Positions 1-5,793 are shown, numbered from the stretch's first letter. The stretch is DNA of 6,714 bases from an uncultured Clostridia bacterium (GCA_947624455.1 CANQKL010000087.1:1-6714), one strand, 5' to 3'. The notes: generated by a model from the sequence alone, not told the origin. Numbers and translations are program-made.

Positions 1-528
1 CTTATGCTGCCCAAGATCGACGGCCTCACCGTATGCCAGAAGGTGAGGGAGTTTTCAAACGTGCCGATAATCATGCTCACGGCAAAGGCCGAGGACATGG
101 ATAAGATACTTGGACTGGAATACGGGGCCGACGACTATCTGACCAAGCCCTTCAACATACTTGAGCTGAAGGCCCGTATAAAAGCTATCATCCGCCGCAG
201 TACCGCCGCCGCTTCGGGCGACCGGTCTTTGGTGCGGGCCGGGGACGTGGAGCTGGACTACAACCTGCGCCGCATACGCATCGGCGACAGGAGCATAGAG
301 CTGACCAGCAAGGAATTTGATCTGTGCGAGCTGTTCGTCTCCAATCCCGGCAAGGTCTACAGCCGCGAGAATCTGCTCGACATAATTTGGGGCTATGACT
401 ACCCCGGCGACATCCGCACGGTGGACGTTCATGTTCGCCGCCTGCGGGAGAAAATCGAGCCTAACGCCGCTTCGCCTCGGTATATCCTCACCAAATGGGG
501 GGTAGGTTACTATTTTAAAGAAAATTAA
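1..528 (+). CDS. OmpR/PhoB-family response regulator, 5'-truncated by window edge
   Basis: DNA-binding response regulator that takes phosphate from the kinase encoded next and controls transcription. The reading frame is open from base 1. The first visible residues, LMLPKIDGL, normally follow directly after the phospho-acceptor Asp (DLMLP), so that Asp and about 50 residues lie outside the window. The ATG at base 4 is therefore an internal Met, not the start. Visible receiver landmarks are the switch Thr in MLTAK (visible residue 27) and the conserved Lys in TKPF (residue 49). From about residue 76 to the end there is a winged-helix effector domain with ELTSKEFDL, the RTVDVHVRRLREK recognition-helix region and the terminal GVGYYF wing. 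It resembles the WalR/PhoP/MtrA group, but which member cannot be told from a partial sequence. The histidine kinase follows in an overlapping or nearly abutting arrangement, so the two are surely one operon. Confidence 0.95.
   Translation, partial: LMLPKIDGLTVCQKVREFSNVPIIMLTAKAEDMDKILGLEYGADDYLTKPFNILELKARIKAIIRRSTAAASGDRSLVRAGDVELDYNLRRIRIGDRSIELTSKEFDLCELFVSNPGKVYSRENLLDIIWGYDYPGDIRTVDVHVRRLREKIEPNAASPRYILTKWGVGYYFKEN
496..514 (+). promoter_or_regulatory. Possible ribosome binding site and non-standard ATT start of the histidine kinase
   Basis: A G-rich run (GGGGGGTAGG, 496-505) inside the 3' end of the response regulator lies six bases before ATT at 512. From there the kinase frame reads ILKKIKDIFASIRWKLVV and continues into the kinase without a stop. 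No ATG, GTG or TTG exists in this frame between the stop at 503-505 and the TTG at 575. The SIRWKLV segment is typical of the N-terminus of Firmicute WalK-like kinases, so translation probably begins here or at ATT 524. The G-run is only a moderate Shine-Dalgarno match. The response regulator frame reads normally through this stretch (KWGVGYYF), which argues against a sequencing error. Confidence 0.4.
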
Positions 529-574
529 GGACATTTTTGCCAGCATCCGTTGGAAGCTGGTAGTCACGTACTTC

Positions 575-1936
575 TTGCTGATAGCCTTTACGATGGTGTT
601 TATCAGCGTGTACATCACCAACTCCATGCGTCAGTACACCCTCAGTCAGAAGGAGGTGCAGGTACTGGGTCAGGCCAATGTAATTTCCGGCTATATCGCC
701 CAGTATCAGGATCTCAGCGAATCCAGCATAAACTTTCTTCTTCAACAGCAGCAGCTTGGCAGCGGGGGACGGGTGCTTATGCTGGACTGTGACGCCGTTG
801 TGACCTTCGACTCGAACAACGGAGCCATGCAGGGGCGTCTCATGCCCTCGTCTATGGTGCTTGACGCCATAAGGGGCAACAATACCGCCGTGGAGGGCGA
901 GGACGCCACCGGCGAGCTGATAATCAGCGCAGCAGTCCCCATCATTAAGGACCGCAACGTGGTGGGCGTGATCTACTACCAGGCCTCGGGAGCGGAAATC
1001 TCTGAATATATGGACAAGATCAGCGGCATACTGGGTATGCTGACGGTTCTGGTCAGCATACTTGTAGGGGTGGTGGGCTTTATTATGGCGGGCATCATCA
1101 GCGAACCTGTCCGCAGCCTGACCCGCCAGCTTGAGGAAACGACCGAGGACAACCCCGACGCGGTGCTTGAGATACAGGCTGGCGGAGAGATTGGCACGTT
1201 GGTCAACAGCTTCAACAAGCTGACCGCCCGAATAAGGTTACAGGAGGAAAGGCGGCAGGAGTTTGTGTCCAATGCCTCTCACGAGCTGAAAACTCCCCTT
1301 AGCTCTATAAAGCTCATTTCCGACTCCCTGCTCAACACTCCCAACGCCGACCGGGAAACGGTGGAAGAATTTCTGACGGATATGAACGTTCAGGTTGACC
1401 GGCTGACAAGGATAGTGAACAAACTGCTCACCCTCACCAAAATGGACAGCAGCGCAAACGTGGCGAGGATGGAGTTCAGCGTATTGAACCTCAGCGAGGT
1501 CTGCGCCAACGTGGCCAAGGCGCTGCGGCCTTTGGCGGAGCAGAAGAACATAAATCTGGATTTCTTTGCGGAAGGGCCCGTGTATTCCAAGGTGGAGCGG
1601 GATCGGATATGGGAAGCCATATATAACGTTCTTGACAACAGCATAAAATATACTCCTTCCGGCGGGAGAGTCTCCATGGACGTGACCAAGGAGGAGGGCA
1701 ACGCGATAATTACTATCGAGGATACCGGCATCGGAATTGCCCCGGAGGAGCTGTACAAGATATTTGACCGCTTCTACCGTGTCGATAAAGCCCGGGCCAG
1801 GGAGACTGGAGGCACCGGCCTAGGACTGTCCATCGCCCTGACGGCGGTAGAGCTTCACGGCGGCAATATACAGGTGGAAAGCGAAGAAGGCAAGGGCAGC
1901 AAATTTATTATCATCATACCGATAACCTTTAAGTAA
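575..1936 (+). CDS. Two-transmembrane HAMP sensor histidine kinase (WalK/PhoR-like)
   Basis: Membrane sensor kinase that autophosphorylates on His and passes the phosphate to the adjacent response regulator. Numbering is from TTG 575, the first standard start codon (453 residues). Domains are: membrane helix 1 (to about 16, truncated with this start); an extracellular sensor region of about 130 residues (17-147), PAS/Cache-like by its position and length; membrane helix 2 (about 150-175); HAMP (176-221); an H-box with His236 in HELKTP; an N-box with Asn355 in NVLDNSIKYT; G1 DTGIG (383-387); an F-box FDRFYRV; and G2 GGTGLGLSI. All catalytic motifs are intact. The coordinates are conservative. 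The open frame extends upstream to 506 and encodes the rest of helix 1 (SIRWKLVVTYF), so the true start is probably near 512, overlapping the regulator by about 17 bases and using a non-standard codon. A GerMN lipoprotein gene follows 34 bases downstream. Confidence 0.95.
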   Translation: MLIAFTMVFISVYITNSMRQYTLSQKEVQVLGQANVISGYIAQYQDLSESSINFLLQQQQLGSGGRVLMLDCDAVVTFDSNNGAMQGRLMPSSMVLDAIRGNNTAVEGEDATGELIISAAVPIIKDRNVVGVIYYQASGAEISEYMDKISGILGMLTVLVSILVGVVGFIMAGIISEPVRSLTRQLEETTEDNPDAVLEIQAGGEIGTLVNSFNKLTARIRLQEERRQEFVSNASHELKTPLSSIKLISDSLLNTPNADRETVEEFLTDMNVQVDRLTRIVNKLLTLTKMDSSANVARMEFSVLNLSEVCANVAKALRPLAEQKNINLDFFAEGPVYSKVERDRIWEAIYNVLDNSIKYTPSGGRVSMDVTKEEGNAIITIEDTGIGIAPEELYKIFDRFYRVDKARARETGGTGLGLSIALTAVELHGGNIQVESEEGKGSKFIIIIPITFK

Positions 1937-1958
1937 TCCGCGCCCTATGATCAGAAAA

Positions 1959-1979
1959 GAGGAATGAGGAATGAGGAAT
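1959..1979 (+). repeat. Three tandem GAGGAAT heptamers spanning the RBS and start of the GerMN gene
   Basis: Three perfect, contiguous copies of GAGGAAT occupy 1959-1965, 1966-1972 and 1973-1979. The first copy supplies the Shine-Dalgarno core (GAGG), eight bases before the ATG at 1971. The junction of copies two and three makes that ATG. The junction of copies one and two makes a second ATG at 1964 in another frame, which gives only a five-codon ORF ending at 1981. Confidence 0.9.
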
Positions 1980-2888
1980 AAGCTTCGTGGCGCGGCGGCA
2001 GTTGTGCTGGCATTGCTATGCCTTTGCTCCTGCGGCAGCGAAAAAAAAGCCTTTAACATATATTATAAAAACGCCGACGGCGACGCGCTCGTGAAGGAAG
2101 AGCACAAGACCGAGCTGACCGGCGCCGACAGGGCCGCGACGGTGGAATATCTCATCGGAGAGCTTTCGAAAAGCCCGCGAACAGAGGGGCTAATAAATGT
2201 GCTGCCCGATGGGACAAAGCTGCTGGATGTGTCCTTCATGGGCAGAACGGCCACCGTAGACCTGTCCGAGGAATATTATCAAAACACCGAGGTGGACGAG
2301 ATGCTGGCACGCTATGCTATCGTCAACACCCTTGGGGAGGTGGACGGCGTAGACAATGTGGAAATACTTATCGGGGGCGAACCTCTGGTATCCTCCACCT
2401 CCGGCGCGGTCATAGGCCGTATCAGCAAGAACGACGTGGTACTCAGCCCCCAGGACAGCATAGCTGACACCACCGAGACTCTGGTACTGTACTTCCCCGA
2501 TTCCGAGGGACAGTATCTCGTTCCCGAGGAAAGGGAGATCGAGCTTCAATCCACAATATCCACGGAAAGACTTGTACTCTCAGAGCTGATGAAGGGGCCT
2601 TCCTCCTCCAGCCTGGTACAGGTCGTGCCAGCGGATCTTAAGGTGATCAGCGCCGAGACCAAGGATGGAGTCTGCTTTGTCAACCTGTCCGGCGACCTCT
2701 TGGAAAAGGTGTCCTCAGGCTCATCCTCCACCACCATGTTTTTGTACAGCATAGTCAATTCTCTGACTGAGCTTAGCAAGGTGGACAGCGTGCAGATCCT
2801 CGTTGACGGCAGGACCGGCGTGGAGTTCGGCAATTACGTGCTGGACGCGCCCATCGAAAAGAATCAATCCCTCATAAAAGAGGATTAA
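1971..2888 (+). CDS. Lipoprotein with two tandem GerMN domains
   Basis: Secreted, lipid-anchored protein of 305 residues. It starts at ATG 1971 with an AGAGG ribosome binding site eight bases upstream. The N-terminus has a basic stretch, a hydrophobic run (8-18) and the lipobox LCSC with the lipidated Cys at 21. Two GerMN-type repeats follow. The first is at about 27-138, with the pattern TVEYLIGEL, LPDGTKLLDV, ATVDLSEEY, YAIVNTL and VEILIGG. The second is at about 170-287, with VLYFP, LVLSELMKGP, VVPADLKVIS, VCFVNLSGD, YSIVNSL and VQILVDG. GerMN domains are known from Bacillus GerM, a sporulation lipoprotein that stabilises the SpoIIQ-SpoIIIAH channel, and from actinobacterial LpqB, a partner of the MtrB kinase. 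Both precedents fit. The position directly behind the kinase favours an LpqB-like accessory to signalling, while the spore-forming host favours GerM. The family call is firm; the role is inference. Confidence 0.93.
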   Translation: MRNKLRGAAAVVLALLCLCSCGSEKKAFNIYYKNADGDALVKEEHKTELTGADRAATVEYLIGELSKSPRTEGLINVLPDGTKLLDVSFMGRTATVDLSEEYYQNTEVDEMLARYAIVNTLGEVDGVDNVEILIGGEPLVSSTSGAVIGRISKNDVVLSPQDSIADTTETLVLYFPDSEGQYLVPEEREIELQSTISTERLVLSELMKGPSSSSLVQVVPADLKVISAETKDGVCFVNLSGDLLEKVSSGSSSTTMFLYSIVNSLTELSKVDSVQILVDGRTGVEFGNYVLDAPIEKNQSLIKED

Positions 2889-2911
2889 GCGGCGCTGGCC
2901 CCTTTAAGCTT

Positions 2912-2932
2912 CCGTTCGGACAAACCGGACGG
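2912..2932 (+). other. Short stem-loop between GerMN gene and ABC-F gene
   Basis: CCGTTCGG (2912-2919) can pair with CCGGACGG (2925-2932) over eight base pairs with one G-U, closing a five-base ACAAA loop. No T-run follows, so it is not a standard intrinsic terminator. It could be an RNA-stability element or part of a leader of the ABC-F gene. The 81-base gap around it shows no convincing promoter pair. Confidence 0.4.
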
Positions 2933-2969
2933 CGGGACAGGCAGTAAAATCAAAGTTAAGGAAAGTGTT

Positions 2970-4892
2970 ATGGCATCTTTATTAATGGCAAACGGAGTGT
3001 CCAAATCCTTTGGCGAACGAACGCTTTTTAAGGATCTGACATTTAATGTAGATGAAAATTCAAAGATAGGCTTTATCGGCGCCAACGGAACGGGAAAAAC
3101 CACCCTGCTCAGGATAATCATGGGCGAGGAGGACTGTGAGGGCGGTTTTGTGAAGAACAGCCTGTTAAAGCTGGGATATATGGAGCAGACCCCGCCGGAC
3201 AAGACGGAACTCACCGCCTACGGCTATGTGCTGACCGTGTTTTCCCGCCTGCTGGACATAGAGGCGGAGCTGGCGGATATCCATAAAAGCATCGAGGAAA
3301 AGCGTGGGGATATAGACGCTCTTGTGAAGCGGCAGGATCTGCTCAACAACGAGTACTTCAGGGGCGACGGCATGGTTTTCCGGGCAAAGACCCGGTCTAT
3401 GCTGCTTGGGCTGGGCTTTCGTGAGGAGGAGCTTTCCCACCGCCTCGATCAGCTCTCCGGCGGGCAAAAGACCAGGCTTGGCCTGGCCCGTACCCTGCTC
3501 TCCGACGCCAACCTCCTGCTGCTGGATGAGCCGACCAACCATCTGGATTTTGAGGCTTCGGCCTTTCTGGAGGATTTTCTCAGGAGCTATAACCGGGCCT
3601 TTATTGTGATCAGTCACGATCGGTATTTTCTGGATAAGGTGACCACGTCCACTTTCGAGCTGGAAAACGGCCGCCTCAGCTGCTATAGCGGAGGCTACTC
3701 CGAGTATATGAGGAAAAAGGCCGAGGCGCGGGAGGCCGCCTGGCGAAAATACGACAATACCGTGGCGGAAATAAAGCGGATCGAGGGCATGATAGAGCAG
3801 CAGAAGCGGTGGAACCAGGAGAGGAATTACAAGATAATCGCAAATAAGCAGAAGTCCATCGACCGTCTGGAGGAAACTCTGGAAAAGCCCGAGGAGACAA
3901 AGGCCGGCATCAGATTCAAGTTCCCCGCGGCCCAGCGCAGCGGCGACGACGTACTCTTTGCCGAGGGCCTGTCCAAGACCTATGGGACAAAGCGGTTGTT
4001 TTCCGACGTTTCTTTTGAGATAAAGCGCGGGGACAGGGTCTTTCTGCTGGGGCCGAACGGCTGCGGAAAATCCACTCTCTACGGCATCGTCAAGGGGACG
4101 GTAACGCCGGACAGCGGCGGCGTCCGCCGGGGCGTGAAGCTTAAGGAGGCGTATTACGACCAGGACCGCAGCGACTTGAGCGGAAATAAGACGGTTATGG
4201 ACGAGCTTTGGGACGAATACCCCAAAATGATCCTTCCCGAGGTGAGGGGAGCGCTGGCGGCCTTCCTGTTTCGGGATGACGATGTGCTAAAGACCGTTGA
4301 CCGGCTCAGCGGCGGAGAAAAGGCCCGGCTGGCCCTGCTCATGGTCATGCTCCGGAGAGCCAACTTCCTGCTGCTGGACGAACCTACCAACCACTTGGAT
4401 ATTCCGGCCCGGGAGGCCCTTGAACAGGCTATCGAGGATTTTGACGGCACAGTGTTCATGATAAGCCATGACCGCTATCTCATAAATAAGCTGGCCACAA
4501 AGCTGCTGGCCTTTGAGGATGGGACAGTGCGTTCCTACGATTTTAATTATGATCAGTACATGGAGTACAGGGCGGCTCGGGAGGCCGCTCCCGAGGCGGC
4601 TTTGGACGGGAAGCCCGCAGTCAGCGATTACAGGCGGCAAAAGGAGCATCAGAGCGCGATCCGCCGTCAGGAGGGCAAGGTTCGCCGCCTTGAAGAGGCT
4701 ATTGCCGCGGGCGAGGAGGAGGTCGCCAGGCTGAATCAGGAGATAAACTCCGCTGGCAGCGACTTTGAGCTGATGATGGAGCTGACCGCCGCCCTCAAGG
4801 CCGCCGAAGAAGAGCTTGACGCCCAGATGTCCCAGTGGGAGTCGGCCAATGAAGAACTGGAAAAGCTTATAGCTTTAGAGAAAAAACAGTAA
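2970..4892 (+). CDS. ABC-F family ATPase (YdiF/Uup type), ribosome-associated
   Basis: Soluble protein of 640 residues with two ABC ATPase domains and no membrane segment, the layout of ABC-F translation factors that bind the ribosomal E site. It starts at ATG 2970 with AAGGA seven bases upstream. ABC1 has Walker A GANGTGKT (37-44), Q-loop Gln73, signature LSGGQ (162-166), Walker B LLLLDEPTNHLD (182-193) and switch His216. A charged helical linker (about 243-310) corresponds to the P-site tRNA interaction motif. ABC2 has Walker A GPNGCGKS (361-368), Gln398, LSGGE (446-450), FLLLDEPTNHLD (466-477) and His500. A Glu/Lys-rich coiled coil fills about 555-640. Both catalytic Glu residues (187, 471) are present. 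The length and C-terminal coiled coil match the YdiF/Uup housekeeping group rather than the shorter antibiotic-resistance proteins (Vga/Msr/OptrA), although resistance cannot be excluded by sequence alone. It is separated by 81 bases from the GerMN gene, and no terminator is seen on either side. Confidence 0.95.
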   Translation: MASLLMANGVSKSFGERTLFKDLTFNVDENSKIGFIGANGTGKTTLLRIIMGEEDCEGGFVKNSLLKLGYMEQTPPDKTELTAYGYVLTVFSRLLDIEAELADIHKSIEEKRGDIDALVKRQDLLNNEYFRGDGMVFRAKTRSMLLGLGFREEELSHRLDQLSGGQKTRLGLARTLLSDANLLLLDEPTNHLDFEASAFLEDFLRSYNRAFIVISHDRYFLDKVTTSTFELENGRLSCYSGGYSEYMRKKAEAREAAWRKYDNTVAEIKRIEGMIEQQKRWNQERNYKIIANKQKSIDRLEETLEKPEETKAGIRFKFPAAQRSGDDVLFAEGLSKTYGTKRLFSDVSFEIKRGDRVFLLGPNGCGKSTLYGIVKGTVTPDSGGVRRGVKLKEAYYDQDRSDLSGNKTVMDELWDEYPKMILPEVRGALAAFLFRDDDVLKTVDRLSGGEKARLALLMVMLRRANFLLLDEPTNHLDIPAREALEQAIEDFDGTVFMISHDRYLINKLATKLLAFEDGTVRSYDFNYDQYMEYRAAREAAPEAALDGKPAVSDYRRQKEHQSAIRRQEGKVRRLEEAIAAGEEEVARLNQEINSAGSDFELMMELTAALKAAEEELDAQMSQWESANEELEKLIALEKKQ

Positions 4893-4919
4893 TATTTTTC
4901 CACCCTCTCAACATATAAT
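4890..4919 (+). promoter_or_regulatory. Sigma-E-type (mother-cell) promoter for yabPQ
   Basis: The candidate -35 TAATATT (4890-4896) fits the Bacillus sigma-E consensus KMATATT at every position. After a 15-base spacer, CATATAAT (4912-4919) matches the -10 consensus CATACAHT at 7 of 8 positions. Transcription would start around 4925-4927, shortly before the yabP ribosome binding site. The -35 overlaps the stop codon of the ABC-F gene (TAA, 4890-4892). The embedded TATAAT lacks a sigma-A -35 at the right distance. yabP and yabQ are sigma-E genes in Bacillus subtilis, which supports the call. Confidence 0.7.
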
Positions 4920-4937
4920 TATAGGGCTGAGGGGGTG
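4901..4937 (+). promoter_or_regulatory. Inverted repeat able to hide the yabP ribosome binding site
   Basis: CACCCTCTCA (4901-4910) and TGAGGGGGTG (4928-4937) can form a 10-bp stem with a single G-U pair and a 17-base loop. The right arm is the yabP Shine-Dalgarno sequence (GAGGGGGTG, ending five bases before the GTG start). The sigma-E -10 lies in the loop. Transcripts entering from the ABC-F gene contain both arms, while transcripts from the sigma-E promoter should contain only the right arm. It could also act as a weak terminator (TTTGTG follows) or as a protein-binding dyad. Confidence 0.55.
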
Positions 4938-4942
4938 TTTGT

Positions 4943-5197
4943 GTGTCCGACAGAGGAAATCTTATTCTGGAAAACAGAGAAAAGCTCTGTGTTTCGGCGG
5001 TGACCGACGTAGAGAGCTTCGACGATAAACGAATAGTACTCAGAGTAGGCGAGGATCGTCTGACGATAACGGGCGAGGGCCTCAAGCTCAATCAGGTCAG
5101 CGTGGAGCAGGGCGAGGCCACGGTGGTTGGACTTGTGGACAGCTGTACTTATTCCCGGGCCGCAAGGGGTTCGCTTTGGGGGCGTCTGACCAAATGA
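4943..5197 (+). CDS. yabP: Sporulation protein YabP
   Basis: Small protein of 84 residues of the YabP family. In Bacillus subtilis the gene is expressed in the mother cell under sigma-E, next to yabQ. The sequence has the family pattern: an N-terminal LILENREKLCVSAVTDVESFDD, then short beta-strands IVLRVGEDRLTITGEGLKLNQVSVEQGEATVVGLVDSCTY broken by turns, and a short basic tail. No signal peptide or membrane segment is visible. The GTG at 4943 is chosen because GAGGGGGTG ends five bases before it and the conserved domain begins about eight residues in. At roughly 84 residues it is slightly shorter than Bacillus YabP (about 100). Its stop overlaps the yabQ start as ATGA, so the two are translationally coupled. 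Biochemical activity is unknown for the family. Confidence 0.92.
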   Translation: MSDRGNLILENREKLCVSAVTDVESFDDKRIVLRVGEDRLTITGEGLKLNQVSVEQGEATVVGLVDSCTYSRAARGSLWGRLTK

Positions 5198-5679
5198 CAG
5201 TTTCCACCACTGCCCAACTGTTCAGTATGCTGTGGGGGCTGCTGTCCGGGGCGGTCTGCGCCGCCGCCGCGGCGGTCATTGGCGCCGTCCGTCAGGAATT
5301 GAAGCCCGGGCCGGTTTTGACCATGGCGGCGGATCTGCTGTTCTGGATATTTTCCGCCTCGGCGGTGATATGTATAAATTTGAAATTTGGGGACGGGAGC
5401 GTGCGGCTGTACCAACTTTTGGCGGCGGCCTGCGGCTTCGCCCTGTACCTGCTGTGCCTGGGCGGACTTACGCGGCGATTGGCCCGGCTGGCCATGAAGG
5501 GACTGCGGTTGATACTGAGGCCGGCGTTCTTTTTGCTCAGGGGAATCCGCTTGTATTTTAACGACATTATATGCAAGATAAAAAATGTTTTCAATAAAAT
5601 AAAACGCGGCTTTGCGCGTTTCGCGTCCGCAGGCAAAATGCGCAAAAAAATTCAAAAAAATTACAAAAAAATGCTATAA
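5194..5679 (+). CDS. yabQ: Spore cortex biosynthesis protein YabQ
   Basis: Multi-pass membrane protein of 161 residues. Bacillus YabQ sits in the forespore outer membrane and is needed for cortex formation. Three hydrophobic segments are visible (about 8-32, 43-62 and 70-91), with the family-typical DLLFWIFSA in the second and VRLYQLLAAACGFALYL in the third. They are followed by a strongly basic, Lys/Arg-rich tail (94-161) likely to be cytoplasmic or peripheral. ATG 5194 is preferred over the in-frame TTG at 5176 because of its ATGA overlap with the yabP stop and the G-rich run (GGGGGCG) upstream. The last codons contain three runs of seven A residues (from 5644) that encode Lys-rich sequence and also form the upstream region of the divIC promoter. 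Confidence 0.9.
   Translation: MTVSTTAQLFSMLWGLLSGAVCAAAAAVIGAVRQELKPGPVLTMAADLLFWIFSASAVICINLKFGDGSVRLYQLLAAACGFALYLLCLGGLTRRLARLAMKGLRLILRPAFFLLRGIRLYFNDIICKIKNVFNKIKRGFARFASAGKMRKKIQKNYKKML
5644..5671 (+). repeat. Helically phased A7 tracts upstream of the divIC promoter
   Basis: Three runs of seven A start at 5644, 5654 and 5665, a spacing of 10 and 11 bases, close to one DNA turn. They lie in the last codons of yabQ and end 13 bases before the -35 of the divIC promoter. Phased A-tracts bend DNA and can act like an UP element. The tracts are directly visible; the activating role is inference. Confidence 0.6.
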
Positions 5680-5684
5680 AACCC

Positions 5685-5713
5685 TTTACAAAACAAAAAA
5701 TTTGTTATATACT
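5685..5713 (+). promoter_or_regulatory. Sigma-A-type promoter for divIC-yabR
   Basis: TTTACA (5685-5690) and TATACT (5708-5713) each match the vegetative consensus at 5 of 6 positions, with an ideal 17-base spacer. Transcription would start near 5720. The spacer holds a perfect 6-bp inverted repeat, AACAAA-AAA-TTTGTT (5692-5706), which could be an operator or simply reflect AT-richness. This promoter would let divIC be expressed in growing cells independently of the sporulation promoter before yabP. Confidence 0.75.
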
Positions 5714-5721
5714 ATTTGTAT

Positions 5722-5738
5722 GAGCAGTGGAACTGCTC
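5722..5738 (+). promoter_or_regulatory. Stem-loop at the 5' end of the divIC leader
   Basis: GAGCAGT (5722-5728) pairs perfectly with ACTGCTC (5732-5738) around a GGA loop. It starts about two bases after the predicted transcription start, a position where hairpins commonly protect messenger RNA from 5'-end decay. No T-run follows, so it is not a terminator. Confidence 0.5.
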
Positions 5739-5793
5739 TTGTCAGCGATCATGCCGGACAGCGGCGGGCCGCAAAGCACGGGGAGTGATACCG

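Noticed and set aside
1820..2059. Reverse-strand reading frame across the kinase-GerMN junction (contains LFLIPHSSFLI)
   Set aside because: This is the antisense reading of the GAGGAAT heptamers and of two well-supported + strand genes, with no SD or family pattern.
2912..2950. Promoter for the ABC-F gene using TAAAAT at 2945-2950
   Set aside because: No -35-like hexamer lies 16-18 bases upstream; the nearest candidates are 22-24 bases away.
2970..4892. Antibiotic-resistance ABC-F (Vga/Lsa/OptrA type)
   Set aside because: The 640-residue length, C-terminal coiled coil and chromosomal housekeeping neighbours fit YdiF/Uup better. Resistance remains untestable from sequence alone.
5176..5193. 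YabQ start at TTG 5176
   Set aside because: ATG 5194 overlaps the yabP stop as ATGA, a common coupling arrangement, and the family N-terminus fits there.
5602..5621. 7-bp hairpin AAACGCG-GCTTTG-CGCGTTT near the end of yabQ as a terminator
   Set aside because: No T-run follows and it lies within coding sequence about 55 bases before the yabQ stop.
5716..5793. N-terminal extension of DivIC from TTG 5716
   Set aside because: It would start before the predicted transcription start, lacks a good SD and adds a Cys/Arg-rich stretch not seen in DivIC. ATG 5794 has a well-spaced SD.
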